The notes beneath the pieces were generated by a model, which did no database searches, was not told where the DNA came from, and worked only from the letters and a program-made list of their open reading frames with translations. A DNA stretch of 64,000 nt from assembly GCF_000214475.1 (NCBI RefSeq), contig NZ_AFII01000002.1:496001-560000 (forward strand). Reading direction: 5' to 3'. The translations under genes were made by a program, and so were the position numbers. Origin of the DNA: Parvimonas sp. oral taxon 110 str. F0139 (lineage in GTDB: Bacteria; Bacillota; Clostridia; Tissierellales; Peptoniphilaceae). The number at the start of each line of letters is the position of its first letter. Within the stretch, counting starts at the first letter, position 1. Positions 1 through 9,085 of the stretch are shown piece after piece.

Positions 1-719
1 AAAACTTTGCTAAAATCAAATTTCATAAATATAGGAGCTATGCTTGATGGCTTACCTATAATTGCCTTTGGAAGTTCAGAAACTCCACAAATTATTGACA
101 CTGCTGTAGTGGCTAACATCCCAAATAAAATTGCTCCTGGAACTTTTTTTACAAGTAAGAAAATAGTAAATAAAATACCAAAAATTGTAATTAATGAAGT
201 AGTACTTGTAATTGTCCCTAAGTCAAGAGGTATTCCTTGTCCTTGTTTAACAAGTCCAGCTTGATACAATCCTAAAAATGCTATAAAAATACCAATTCCT
301 GCGCTTACTGCTTGTTTAAGTGAATATGGCATAGCATTTACAATCATTTCTCTAACTTTTGTAAAAGTTAAAATTAAAAAGACAATACCCTCTAATAAAA
401 CAGCAGTTAAAGCAAATTGCCAACTGTATCCTTTACCAATTACTATAGTATAAGCAAAGTAAGCATTTAAGCCCATACCTGGAGCTAATGCAAAAGGATA
501 ATTTGCAAGTAGTGCCATTATAACTGTTCCTATGAATGATGCGATTGCTGTTGTTGTAAATACTGCACCTTTATCCATTCCTGCCTCGGATAAAATTGTA
601 GGATTTACAACTAATATGTACGCCATAGTCATAAATGTGGTAATACCTGCTAAAATCTCTGTTCTAACAGTTGTTTTGTGTTCCTTGAGTTTGAAAAAAT
701 TTTCAAAAAACGTGCTCAT
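1..719 (-). CDS. NCS2-family purine base permease (PbuG/AzgA type), C-terminus outside window
   Basis: Translating the minus strand from ATG at 719 gives an open frame to the window edge, about 239 residues of a family usually near 430-460. It begins MSTFFENFFKLKEHKTTVR, then hydrophobic segments with family hallmarks: FMTMAYILVVNP, the ANYPFALAPGMGLNAYFAY block, and a VKQGQGIPLDLG loop. These match guanine/hypoxanthine (AzgA/PbuG) members of the NCS2 transporters, which import purine bases by proton symport across the cytoplasmic membrane. An AGGAGGAAT ribosome site lies just upstream of the start. The mRNA leader carries a ykkC-type riboswitch and terminator, so expression is probably tied to a purine-related or guanidine-like ligand. 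The exact substrate (guanine, hypoxanthine or adenine) cannot be read from sequence. Confidence 0.9.
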   Translation of the reverse strand, partial: MSTFFENFFKLKEHKTTVRTEILAGITTFMTMAYILVVNPTILSEAGMDKGAVFTTTAIASFIGTVIMALLANYPFALAPGMGLNAYFAYTIVIGKGYSWQFALTAVLLEGIVFLILTFTKVREMIVNAMPYSLKQAVSAGIGIFIAFLGLYQAGLVKQGQGIPLDLGTITSTTSLITIFGILFTIFLLVKKVPGAILFGMLATTAVSIICGVSELPKAIIGKPSSIAPIFMKFDFSKV

Positions 720-775
720 AATTCCTCCTAAAAAAATTTTTTTGCAAAAAACAAAAATAACTCTTAAAAAATAAC

Positions 776-832
776 ATCTAAAAAAAATAAACGCCCAAAA
801 AGTAGGCTTCAAGCGAAACCTACCTTCTGGGC
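776..832 (-). terminator. Riboswitch expression-platform terminator before the purine permease
   Basis: On the minus strand an 18-bp stem with G-U wobbles (793-832, GCCCAGAAGGTAGG pairing with CCTACTTTTTGGGC) is followed by a U-rich run (776-791). Its 5' arm contains the GCCC that is also the 3' end of the aptamer core, so aptamer folding and termination are mutually exclusive. Ligand binding should turn the permease on. Confidence 0.85.
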
Positions 833-925
833 TTTTCTCCCTTAGGTGTAGTGCATAGCACCTGCACAGCTTGGACCTGCAAGAAAAATCTTCGGAACCC
901 TATGTGCACTTTCTCTTTGAGTTAT
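828..925 (-). ncRNA. ykkC-family riboswitch aptamer (ligand subclass uncertain)
   Basis: The minus-strand leader holds the conserved ykkC blocks in order: GTGCACATAGGGTTCCG, then GCAGGTCC, then GGGAGAAAAGCCC. The superfamily includes guanidine-I sensors and the subtype-2 sensors of ppGpp, PRPP and nucleoside diphosphates. Because the gene controlled is a purine base permease, and PRPP is the co-substrate of base salvage, a PRPP- or nucleotide-sensing subtype is more plausible than guanidine. That assignment is inference. The architecture is an ON switch, because the 3' strand of the aptamer is shared with the terminator. Confidence 0.8.
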
Positions 926-940
926 CAATATCACATCAAT

Positions 941-969
941 ATAATAACAGCAAATAAATCTTTTGTCAA
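941..969 (-). promoter_or_regulatory. Sigma-A promoter of the riboswitch-purine permease unit
   Basis: The minus strand shows TTGACA (964-969), a 17-bp spacer and TATTAT (941-946). Transcription should start near 934, just ahead of the aptamer. Confidence 0.85.
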
Positions 970-1066
970 TATCTATTTATTAGCTAATATTCTCAATTTA
1001 ATTTTAAAAAAGGAATAATAATTCTTTATGATTTAATATTCCTTTATTAGTCTGATTAACAGGTAT

Positions 1067-1678
1067 TTATTTTCGATATTCCTTTACTTTACGAGAATAC
1101 TTGTCCAACAATTCTCTTGAATATTTTTTTCGTTTTTCGAATCTCTAACCTCTTTCCAAAGAATAGAAGCTACTTTTAACTTATTCGAATACTCTAAACT
1201 AGATTCATCAGAGCAAAAGTCTTTTAAAAATTGATTCCATTCACATACTGAATTATCATACTTTGCATAATCCGATTTTCCATAATACACGTTTAGCATA
1301 TCCTGAATTGTAAAATTCAAATCTTTATCTTTTTTACTTTTCTCCAAGATGTCGCCATATCAGCATTAAATTTAAATGGTGAAATTCCTGTTAAATTAGA
1401 AAAGTATTCTCTAAACTTTGCATTAAAGGAAAAACCACACTCAAGTAATGGCGTATCTAAAGTAATATTTTCCACTTTCTTCTTTTCTTTTTTATTACAG
1501 TCTTTTTAATGATATTTCCTTTAAAATACTCCTCAATAGTACAATTAAGTTCTTGTTTTGTCCCTCTATATTCTAAACCTAGTAATTTACATATTTGAGA
1601 AAGTTCTTCACGATACCAATAATATTTACAAAATTCTTCAAACGTTTTAATTTCTTGAAACTCCGGTCTTTTTGTCAA
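1067..1678 (-). pseudogene. SAP-domain / DUF6434-like protein, broken by three frameshifts
   Basis: Three reading frames join into one protein of about 200 residues. The N-terminus MTKRPEFQEIKTFEEFCKYY has the look of a SAP domain (helix-extended-helix, usually nucleic-acid binding; ELSQICKLLGLEYRGTKQELN). The middle frame reads VENITLDTPLLECGFSFN and the last carries NFTIQDMLNVYYGKSDYAKYD, as in DUF6434 proteins. Adding one A to each of the coding-strand A runs at 1488-1493, 1330-1335 and 1124-1130 restores a continuous frame ending in ELLDKYSRKVKEYRK at stop 1067. A GGAGGTAAAT ribosome site precedes the ATG at 1678. Three single-base losses, all in A runs, look like under-called homopolymers or a decayed gene. 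The cellular role of the family is not established. Confidence 0.75.
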
Positions 1679-1751
1679 TGATTTACCTCCAATAAATAGC
1701 AGTTAAAAATAAAGAGAAGTAACCTTTAATATAACTCCTCTTTATACTCCC

Positions 1752-2680
1752 TTAGTTATTTTCATATATATTTTCTAAAAATTTATAAATATCAAGATAA
1801 ACTTTATCTTTATCAATTTCATTTAAAACTTCATGACGCATTTGTGCATAAAGTTTTATTTTTATATTTTTAATCCGACTTTTTTATATTTTCTATAACC
1901 CTTTAAAACTCCTTTTCCATAACCACCAACAGGATCAGCTTTACCTGAAATAAATAAAATCGGTAATTTTTTCTTTATTTTTTCAATATTATTTTTATTA
2001 GATGCTTCTTTTATTAAAGTCAACAAATCTAGAAAAAAAGTATTTGTACAAAGAAAACCACAATCTTTATCTAAAATATAGTTATCAACAACTTTTTCAT
2101 CTCTTGTCAGCCAATCAAAATCTGTATTTTTATTTTTAATTCTAGAATTATATCCTTTAAAGCCAAGTCTATTTACAAATTCACTTTTTTTAGTTCCATT
2201 TTTTCTCGATAAAATTCTAGCTAATAACATTGCAAATCTATGTTTCATTCCATATTGTTCAGTCGTTCCACAAATTATTGCTCCGTCAACCGAGTCAGAA
2301 TATTTATTTAAAAAATTTCTAACTATAACTGAGCCCATACTATGTCCAAATATTACAACTTTTTTATTAGGAAATTGCTCTTTTATATATTTATTAAGGT
2401 CGTAAACATCTTCGACAAGTTTTATATTACCTTCCTTATCGGCAATATGACCTTTTTCTTCTTCGTCTTCACAAGTTTTTCCATGCCCTCTATTATCCAT
2501 TCCAAAAACTCTGATTCCATGTTTTTCCAAGAACAGAGCAAAGTCTTTATACCTTCTTATATGTTCAGCCATTCCGTGACAAATTTGCAGAACTATTTTC
2601 GGATTTTTTAAATTTTCAGAAAAGTCGATGCAGCATAATTTTTTATTGTCAAGACTTGAATATATATAAAATTCTTTCAT
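1752..2680 (-). pseudogene. Alpha/beta hydrolase, monoacylglycerol-lipase/lysophospholipase-like, C-terminal frameshift
   Basis: The protein has the serine-hydrolase fold of bacterial monoglyceride lipases: oxyanion region QICHGMAEH, motif MDNRGHGKT, nucleophile elbow GHSMGS, and acid-residue strand LFISGKADPVG. The chosen start is ATG 2680, which has GGGGTG upstream; a longer frame begins at a non-ATG codon at 2698. The open frame ends prematurely at 1862. Adding one A to the run at 1867-1871 continues it as IKLYAQMRHEVLNEIDKDK with the expected catalytic His in MRHE, ending at 1752. Without the repair the catalytic histidine is lost. The likely substrate is lysophospholipid or monoacylglycerol, an inference from family. 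Confidence 0.8.
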
Positions 2681-2754
2681 AAAACACCCCGTAATCACAA
2701 TATATATTTATTTTACCACAAATTGCTTAATAAATATAGTATTTATAAGAACCT

Positions 2755-2787
2755 CACCCTTCCTCGATGCTTTGCATCGGGTGGGTG
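2755..2787. repeat. Intergenic imperfect hairpin
   Basis: Between the hydrolase and the sugar isomerase, CACCC...CGATGC and GCATCG...GGGTG form an interrupted stem around TTT (2755-2787). It is much more GC-rich than its surroundings. No U tract follows on either strand, so a terminator role is unconvincing. Function unknown; nothing else was recognised in 2700-2920. Confidence 0.3.
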
Positions 2788-2920
2788 CCCTAGAACCTTG
2801 TTGTTTCACTATAAAAAAACTTATTTTTACAATATTATAACACAACTGTTATAAGAGAAAATATATAAAAAAGAAAATATCTTGTATAATTGTAATATCA
2901 AAAAATTCCCTTCTAATTTT

Positions 2921-3719
2921 CTATATTTCTTTTAACTTTTTTACAGTTCTTCTAATTTTATCAATATCAAAATCTCTATATTCAATTACAAAAGGAACTT
3001 CTGAATTTAATTTTAATATGTTTCTAATAATAAATTCATAATTCACAGTTCCTGTTCCTAACTCTTTATGCGAATCTATATCTCCATTATTATCATGAAT
3101 ATGAACCCCGATAATATAATTGTAGAGTTCATTCAGATTGTCATTATAATATGATACATTATAGTGCCCTAAATCAAATAAAAATTTAAAATCTTTAACT
3201 CCATCCACTATTTTTTTATATCTCTAAAGTCATCCCCCAATAACAACTTACCATTTTTTTGATATGGTAAATTTTCAATACCAATAGGTGTCAAAAATTT
3301 ATTATTTTCATAAAATTTTCTAAAATCTTTAATTAACAACTCAATCCTATCAGTCATTTTTGTTCTTCCAGATCCACACTCTCCAATATGTAATGTCAAC
3401 CATTTAGCAGAAGTTTTATCACATAAATTCAAAAAATCTCTTAATATATCAAAAGATGTCATTTTTAATCTGTTAACTTTCTCAATGAAATTGAGCCCTA
3501 AAGTTCCATGATAACTAATACTAATATTATTATTATTTTTTTTAATTCTGAAACAAATTTTACAAAATCCTTTGAAAAATAGTAGCTATCTATGTCAGAA
3601 TTCTTTATCTGAATTTCAAAATGTTTTATACCCATACTAAGAAGTAAATTTACCAATTCTTTATCAAATAGATATTCTATTTTTTCAATTTTTAATCCTA
3701 TTATCATAACTAACCCCAT
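2921..3719 (-). pseudogene. TIM-barrel sugar-phosphate isomerase/epimerase-like protein (AP endonuclease 2 family), two frameshifts
   Basis: Three frames together encode about 265 residues resembling the xylose-isomerase-like TIM barrel family (PF01261). Visible strands include LTLHIGECGSG, PIGIENLPY, FLFDLGHYNVSYY and VGVHIHDNNGD-like IGVHIHDNNGD, which carry the metal-binding Glu, Asp and His positions of that fold, and a final PFVIEYRDFD. Adding one A at the runs 3536-3543 and 3212-3218 (minus-strand A runs) restores the frame. The start may be ATG 3719 or ATG 3707. The substrate is not predictable. The gene is either inactive or miscalled; the conserved metal ligands in all three pieces suggest recent damage or sequencing error rather than old decay. 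Confidence 0.7.
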
Positions 3720-3960
3720 CTACATAACTTTTTAAACTTCCATTACTATTTTATTATTTTATGTACATTAAAATTTCTATCCAAATAAAACTCTTGATAA
3801 TTGATTTATTATATTATTAGAGTTTCTTTCAAAAAACATTTTCTCTATATTATTTTAATATAGATTATTGATATTAAAGATATTCTATACTTTTCAAAAA
3901 ATTTTGTCAACAATTTGTAATAACTATATAATAAGTAAATTACTTTATATATTTTATAAA

Positions 3961-3996
3961 AAAACTCATTTCTACAAATGTAAAAATGAGTTTAAA
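3961..3996 (-). terminator. Terminator of the lplA-lipA unit
   Basis: AAACTCATTT ... AAATGAGTTT stem immediately downstream of the lipA stop, with A/T-rich flanks on both sides. The remaining intergenic stretch 3720-3960 is AT-rich and shows nothing else. Confidence 0.7.
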
Positions 3997-3998
3997 AA

Positions 3999-4853
3999 TT
4001 AAAGTGATTCTGCATGATATGAACTTCTTACCAACGGACCTGAGTTTACTCTCAAAAAGCCCATGTCAAAAGCTATATCTCTATATCTATCAAATTGTTG
4101 AGGATGTACATATTCTTTAACAGCTATATGGAATTTTGTAGGTTGTAAATATTGACCCACTGTTACCATATCGCATCCTACATCTCTAAGAGCCTTGAAA
4201 ACTTCAACAACTTGTTCTTCAGTTTCTCCAAAGCCTACCATAAGTCCTGATTTTGTTTTAAGACCACATTCTTTTGCATATCTTAATACCTCCAAACTTC
4301 TTTGGAAGTTTGCAGCAGGTCTAACTTTTGGATAGAATGCAGGAATTGTTTCAACGTTATGGTTTAAAACATCTGGTTTTGTTTCATAGATTATATCCAT
4401 TAATTCTTTTCTTCCTGACATATCTGGAATCAAAAGTTCTATAGTAGTTTCAGGATTGTACTTTCTACATTGTCTTACGACCTCAGCAAATTGATTTGCA
4501 CCTTCATCAGGCAAATCATCTCTTGTTACTGATGTTACAACAGCATGTTTTAATCCTAAAATTTGAACAGCTTTAGCAAGATTTTCAGGTTCATTTAAAT
4601 CAACGGGATCAGGTGCATGTCTTGTTACATTGCAAAAAGTACAGTTTCTTGTACAGTTTCTCCCTAAAATCATAAAAGTTGCAGTCCTTCTTGAATAACA
4701 TTCCATCTTGTTAGGACAATTTGCTTCATGACAAACAGTATGTAAGTTTAAACCTTCAATCATACTTTCAACATCTGTTGTATTTTTATCTCCCTGAATT
4801 TTTAGTTTTAACCATTCAGGCTTTCTCATTATTTCTGCTTTTTTTCTTAGCAT
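3999..4853 (-). CDS. lipA: Lipoyl synthase
   Basis: A 284-residue radical SAM enzyme that inserts two sulfurs into octanoyl (or derived) chains on lipoyl domains. The auxiliary cluster motif CHEANCPNKMEC (C-x4-C-x5-C) is near residues 42-53 and the radical SAM motif NCTRNCTFC (C-x3-C-x2-C) near 67-75. The C-terminal RSSYHAESL contains the conserved RSS that ligates the auxiliary cluster. Length is typical. The start at 4853 is 10 bases after the lplA stop, with an AGAGGTG ribosome site, so the two genes form one operon. MRKPEWLK eight codons in is an alternative start. A seven-A run near the start is intact here, in contrast to the many interrupted runs elsewhere. Confidence 0.96.
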   Translation of the reverse strand: MLRKKAEIMRKPEWLKLKIQGDKNTTDVESMIEGLNLHTVCHEANCPNKMECYSRRTATFMILGRNCTRNCTFCNVTRHAPDPVDLNEPENLAKAVQILGLKHAVVTSVTRDDLPDEGANQFAEVVRQCRKYNPETTIELLIPDMSGRKELMDIIYETKPDVLNHNVETIPAFYPKVRPAANFQRSLEVLRYAKECGLKTKSGLMVGFGETEEQVVEVFKALRDVGCDMVTVGQYLQPTKFHIAVKEYVHPQQFDRYRDIAFDMGFLRVNSGPLVRSSYHAESL

Positions 4854-4863
4854 ATTACACCTC

Positions 4864-5850
4864 TTAAAATAATTTAATTATATCATCAATAAAAACTTTT
4901 TTATCCATTGACTTAATGTATCTATCAATTTCAATATCCTTAAGAGCTTCTTCAACAGCTTCTTTAGAACATTGAACTCCTTTTAATATACTACATAATT
5001 TATCTATACCCAATTCACTAAAGAAATCCCCTTCTATCGAAATGTCTTTGATTCTTCCATTTTCAACATCAATGCCTATTTCCACAACTCCACAAGAATA
5101 CTTTTCAGCCTTTCTATTTTTCTTTAAAGAGCCATTTCCATAATTCCAATCTTTTGTTGCAAAAAGGGAGTTTCTAATTTCATAGATTTTTTTCATCTCT
5201 TCTTCAGTTAAAATCGTAGTATCAGTGATATTATATTCATTTTTTATGTATTCAATTGCTTTATCCATAAAGCTTTCTACATCCATGTCAATCATATCAC
5301 CGATAAATCCAACTCTGGATCTTACAGATTGAACAGCTTTTCCTTTAAATTTTATATCTCTTGATTTTAAAGAATTAGTTAGATTATATAAATTTGCCTT
5401 AAACAAAAAAGTTCCATGATGTAGGATTTTTTCTTTATTTTGATATTGGGCATTTCCACTTACCTTTGCCCCATCTATTTGAATGTCATTTCTTCCTGTG
5501 AATTCTGCATTAAGTCCCAAAGAATTTAAGAAATTAACAACGGGTTTTGCAAATTTTTTAAAAGATGAATCTACATCATCACCAGTTTTTTTGGTTATAA
5601 AACTGTATTGCATATTTTCAGTATCGCAATATATTGCACCACCACCAGATAATCTTCTGATTACATCCATATTATTTGCATTTGTAAAATCTAAATTTAC
5701 TTCTAAATCAATATTTTGATATCTCCCAATCAAAATACAAGGTTTATTTCTCCAAAGCATAAAAATATCTTCATCATAATTTTCCATTAGATAAAGCTCG
5801 ATTGCGTGATTTAATGCAGGATCAAAATTTTTATTTTCAACAAAAATCAT
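4864..5850 (-). CDS. lplA: Lipoate-protein ligase A
   Basis: A 328-residue two-domain ligase that activates free lipoate (or octanoate) with ATP and attaches it to lipoyl domains. The adenylation core shows RRLSGGGAIYCDTENMQYSF, the NDIQIDGAKVSGNAQYQ block with the catalytic Lys, and HHGTFLF. The C-terminal accessory domain (about residues 240-328) is present. Together with lipA it gives both salvage and de novo sulfur insertion; no lipB octanoyltransferase or lipoylated enzyme gene is in the window. It is the first gene of the operon and has only a short AT-rich leader. Confidence 0.95.
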   Translation of the reverse strand: MIFVENKNFDPALNHAIELYLMENYDEDIFMLWRNKPCILIGRYQNIDLEVNLDFTNANNMDVIRRLSGGGAIYCDTENMQYSFITKKTGDDVDSSFKKFAKPVVNFLNSLGLNAEFTGRNDIQIDGAKVSGNAQYQNKEKILHHGTFLFKANLYNLTNSLKSRDIKFKGKAVQSVRSRVGFIGDMIDMDVESFMDKAIEYIKNEYNITDTTILTEEEMKKIYEIRNSLFATKDWNYGNGSLKKNRKAEKYSCGVVEIGIDVENGRIKDISIEGDFFSELGIDKLCSILKGVQCSKEAVEEALKDIEIDRYIKSMDKKVFIDDIIKLF

Positions 5851-5947
5851 AATATTTCTCCATAAATTAATTTTAACTTAACTATATTTTACCACAAAAT
5901 AAGTTATAAAAATAGTGCACAAAAAAAGAAAACCAAAATGATTTTCT

Positions 5948-6751
5948 TTAAATTTTTAATAACTTTCTTAAATTTTGAACTATTACTATTGTAAAAAGCA
6001 CTGCAATTCCAGTTAAAACCATTGTTCCACCAGGCTTTAACCCCTGATAAAAAGATATAACAATTCCAGCAATAGTAAATGCCATTCCAAATAATACAGA
6101 GTAAATAACAGTTTGAAAATAAGATTTTGAAATCCTTAATGCACAAGCGACGGGAACTACCATAAGTGATGAAACCATCAAAACTCCAACAGTTCTTGAA
6201 GCTATTGAAATGGAAAGAGAAATCAAAAATGTAAAAATTATATTTACAGTTTGAACTTTAATTCCTGCAAGCCTTGCTCCGACTTCATCAAAAGAAACAT
6301 ATAAAAGTGCTTTGTATAAAACTATAAAGACTGTAATTACAATGAAAAATACCAATGTAACTAAAATAACTTCAAAATCACTGATTGCTACAATACTACC
6401 AAATAAAAAACTGTTGAAATTAGCTGCTCCCTTAACAAAGTCAGAAAGAACAGCTGCAAGTCCAATACCTAAACTCATCATTATTGCTGTTGATATATCC
6501 GAATTTTTCGGAAAATATCTTCTCATAATTTCAATAGAAAAACTTGCAATTGCACAGGAAATTATGGCAGTTATAATTGGATTTACTCTAAAAATAAGAC
6601 CAATAGTAACACCAGCAAGAGAAACGTGGGACAAGGCATCTCCAATCATAGAATTTCTCTTATTTACCATAACAACCCCAATGCAAGGTATAACAATGGA
6701 TAGCATAATTCCAACTAAAAAAGCTCTTCTCATAAATTCAAGTTGAAACAT
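5948..6751 (-). CDS. znuB: Zinc/manganese ABC transporter permease
   Basis: A 267-residue ABC-3 family permease with about eight hydrophobic segments and the family signatures GDALSHVSLAGVTIG and SFDEVGARLAGIK. It forms the membrane channel of a divalent-metal importer. Its ATG overlaps the znuC stop in TAATG (6749-6753), indicating translational coupling. A hairpin AAAGAAAACC/GATTTTCTTT at 5925-5950 overlaps its stop and probably terminates the operon. Zinc is favoured over manganese because the binding protein has a His-rich loop and a Zur-like gene is divergent. Confidence 0.93.
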   Translation of the reverse strand: MFQLEFMRRAFLVGIMLSIVIPCIGVVMVNKRNSMIGDALSHVSLAGVTIGLIFRVNPIITAIISCAIASFSIEIMRRYFPKNSDISTAIMMSLGIGLAAVLSDFVKGAANFNSFLFGSIVAISDFEVILVTLVFFIVITVFIVLYKALLYVSFDEVGARLAGIKVQTVNIIFTFLISLSISIASRTVGVLMVSSLMVVPVACALRISKSYFQTVIYSVLFGMAFTIAGIVISFYQGLKPGGTMVLTGIAVLFTIVIVQNLRKLLKI

Positions 6752-7422
6752 TATCTTACCACCACTTTCTTATCTTTTATTTCTACAACCTTTGTCAAAT
6801 TATCTTTCATAATCTCAAGCTCATGAGTTACAAGCAGAATTGTAATTCCATGCACTCTGTTTAGATGTGTTAAAATCTTAAAAAGTTGATTTTTACTTTC
6901 TTTGTCAATACCAGTTGTAGGTTCATCAAAGATTAAAATCTTTGGGTTATTAATCAAAGATTTTGCAATCATAATCCTTTGTTGTTGTCCACCACTCATT
7001 TTATTTATAGGTGTATTTGCAAACTCAAGCATATTAACTTGAGATAATGCTCTTTTTGCAAGTTCATTATGACTTTTTCTAGAAAATTTGAAAAAGCCCA
7101 TTTTTTCATAAAGATTTAAAGTTACAATCTCTAAAGCAGTTATCGGAAAGTTAGGAATATTACTTGCATTTATCTGTGGAACATATCCAATTGTATTCCA
7201 TTCTTTAAAATTTTTAATATTTGTATTTGATATAAATATCTCTCCACTTGAAGGATTAAGTTCTTTTAAAATGAGTTTTAACAAAGTGGATTTTCCACTA
7301 CCATTTGCTCCAATTATAGCTATAAAATCTTTCTCTTTAATATCAAAAGAAAGATTTTCTAAAACATTAATACCTCCACTATAAGAAAAAGATAAATTTT
7401 TTATTGAAATAATATTATCCAT
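6751..7422 (-). CDS. znuC: Zinc/manganese ABC transporter ATP-binding protein
   Basis: About 223 residues of ABC ATPase: Walker A GANGSGKST, Q-loop GYVPQINAS, signature KMSGGQQQR, Walker B ILIFDEPTTGID, H-loop LLVTHE. The start at 7422 is chosen because GGAGAAGT lies just upstream; a longer frame from 7446 would overlap znuA and has no ribosome site. It is eight bases downstream of the znuA stop and overlaps znuB by one base. It powers zinc import through ZnuB. Confidence 0.93.
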   Translation of the reverse strand: MDNIISIKNLSFSYSGGINVLENLSFDIKEKDFIAIIGANGSGKSTLLKLILKELNPSSGEIFISNTNIKNFKEWNTIGYVPQINASNIPNFPITALEIVTLNLYEKMGFFKFSRKSHNELAKRALSQVNMLEFANTPINKMSGGQQQRIMIAKSLINNPKILIFDEPTTGIDKESKNQLFKILTHLNRVHGITILLVTHELEIMKDNLTKVVEIKDKKVVVR

Positions 7423-7429
7423 ACTTCTC

Positions 7430-8386
7430 CTATTTTGTAGCTTCAACTAAAGCTTTTAAATTTTCTTCCATAAGTTCAAAATAATCTTTATTTTCCTTAG
7501 CTTGTTCTTCTGTTTGTCCCTCTATTGTATAGAGCATTTTAACTTCTCCACCAATTTCTTTAGCAATAGTTTCTTCGACCTTATTTTCACTTAATTCTTC
7601 ATAGAAAACATATTTTATTCCCTCATTTTTTGCAAGTTCTATAACTTCTTTCATCTTTGCCAAATTAGGTTCAGAATCAGAAGTTAAATTTTCAATCGGA
7701 ATTTGTTTTAAACCATAGTCCTTAAGTAGATAAGCAAAAGCTTCATGGGAAGTTATAATTGACTTGATTTTTGCGTTTTGCAACTGTTCAGAATATTTTT
7801 TATCCAAATCATCAAGTCTATTTTGAACCTTGGCTAAATTTTCTCTATAATATGTCTCATTGTCTTTATCCATCTTAACAACTTGATCACAAATATTTTT
7901 TGCAATAACTTTCATATTTCTTAGACTTAACCAAATATGTGGATCATATTCACCATGAAGATGTTTTTCTTCGCTTTCATGATTTTCATTTTCTTCATGT
8001 TCTTCTTCCGCTTTCAAAAGATTAACGTCTTTTGAAACTTCAACAATATTTAAATCTTTAATAGATGCCTTGAATTTATCCATCCAACTTTCTAAGCCTA
8101 AGCCATTTACTAAAATTACACTACCTTCAGATAAATTTTTCATATCTTGGGCAGTTGGTTCCCAATGATGAACTTCTTGCCCATTAGGAATTAATTTTCT
8201 AACTTCCATTTTGTTTCCAACAATTTCCTTTGTTATACTTTGTAATGGATAAAATGATGTATATATTACTTTTTTATTTTCTTTTACTTCGTTCGTTTCG
8301 TTGTTTTTTACTTTTTCTTTGCCACAGGATGTAAAAAGTGATATAATAATGGCAAAGGAAATGATTTTAGTTATGATTTTTTTCAT
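7430..8386 (-). CDS. znuA: Zinc-binding lipoprotein of ABC transporter
   Basis: A 318-residue substrate-binding lipoprotein. The N-terminus MKKIITKIISFAIIISLFTSC has a lipobox (LFTSC) for lipid anchoring on the outer face of the membrane. Cluster A-1 features include SFYPLQSITKEIVG, the metal-ligand His in EVHHWEPTAQDMK, a His/Glu-rich loop (about residues 143-160) followed by DPHIWLS, and SHEAFAYL. The charged loop before DPHIW is typical of zinc-specific ZnuA rather than manganese PsaA proteins. First gene of the znuA-znuC-znuB operon, divergent from the Zur-like gene with a palindrome between them. Confidence 0.93.
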   Translation of the reverse strand: MKKIITKIISFAIIISLFTSCGKEKVKNNETNEVKENKKVIYTSFYPLQSITKEIVGNKMEVRKLIPNGQEVHHWEPTAQDMKNLSEGSVILVNGLGLESWMDKFKASIKDLNIVEVSKDVNLLKAEEEHEENENHESEEKHLHGEYDPHIWLSLRNMKVIAKNICDQVVKMDKDNETYYRENLAKVQNRLDDLDKKYSEQLQNAKIKSIITSHEAFAYLLKDYGLKQIPIENLTSDSEPNLAKMKEVIELAKNEGIKYVFYEELSENKVEETIAKEIGGEVKMLYTIEGQTEEQAKENKDYFELMEENLKALVEATK

Positions 8387-8413
8387 AATGACTCCTTTTT
8401 AATTAATCAATAT

Positions 8414-8431
8414 TATTTGCATTTGCAAATA
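8414..8431. promoter_or_regulatory. Candidate Zur operator between znuA and zur
   Basis: A perfect palindrome, TATTTGCA-TT-TGCAAATA, sits in the 110-bp divergent intergenic region about 30 bp from the znuA start. Its size and place fit a Fur/Zur-family dimer site that could repress znuACB and the regulator itself in zinc-replete cells. The sequence is not the Bacillus Zur box, so the assignment is by position. Confidence 0.65.
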
Positions 8432-8497
8432 GCACTCATTTACATACAGAATATTATATACCCATTTTGTCGAAAAATCAAGCAAAGGAGAGTATTT

Positions 8498-8998
8498 ATG
8501 AAAAAGGCTTTTTTGAAAACTCTAAAAGATAATGATTTAAAAATCACAAAAAATAGAATGGCAATTCTTAAAGAATTAGAAAAAAGAGAAGTTCCTACTA
8601 CAGCAGAAGATATTTACAATGCAATCTCTACAAAAGGCGAAAAATATAGTATTTCAAGTATATATAGAGCATTGAATCAATTTTGCGAAAAAAATATTGC
8701 AAAAAGAACTGCAGAAATAGATGGAACTACATATTATCAATTAAATAATGGACATATTCACAGTTTAATTTGTGAAAAATGTAAAAAAATAATACCGATA
8801 AATCATTGCCCAATACATAGTTTAATCGATGACATAGAAAATAAAACAGAATTTATCGTAACAGGTCATTATTTAGAAATCAAAGGTATTTGTAAAAGTT
8901 GTCAGAAAAAACTTTCAAAAGAAGAATTGGAATTTATAAAAGATTCCAGTAAAGAACCAGATAGTAAACATAAATGTAAAGATGAACATTGTATATAA
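8498..8998 (+). CDS. Fur-family metal regulator, Zur-like
   Basis: About 166 residues: an N-terminal winged helix (KTLKDNDLKITKNRMAILKELEKRE ... SISSIYRALNQF) and a metal-binding dimerisation domain with HIHSLICEKCKKI and a second CxxC (CKSCQ), the structural zinc site of Fur proteins. The tail HKCKDEHC adds further potential ligands. The ATG at 8498 follows AAAGGAG; the frame is open to 8417 but without a better start. Divergence from znuACB argues for zinc control (Zur) over iron (Fur) or peroxide (PerR); the latter cannot be fully excluded. Confidence 0.87.
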   Translation: MKKAFLKTLKDNDLKITKNRMAILKELEKREVPTTAEDIYNAISTKGEKYSISSIYRALNQFCEKNIAKRTAEIDGTTYYQLNNGHIHSLICEKCKKIIPINHCPIHSLIDDIENKTEFIVTGHYLEIKGICKSCQKKLSKEELEFIKDSSKEPDSKHKCKDEHCI

Positions 8999-9025
8999 TT
9001 ATTTATAAAAATTATTATTAAAGAC

Positions 9026-9054
9026 TTGACAAAGTTTTTATAAATTGATATAAT
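9026..9054 (+). promoter_or_regulatory. Consensus promoter of the tRNA-His/tRNA-Leu unit
   Basis: Perfect TTGACA (9026-9031), 17-bp spacer, TATAAT (9049-9054), about 30 bp upstream of the first tRNA. Confidence 0.93.
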
Positions 9055-9085
9055 ATACAAGCATTTAATATGAATGTAAAGTTTG

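Noticed and set aside
6312..6746. A 144-codon plus-strand frame inside znuB
   Set aside because: Antisense shadow of a conserved permease.
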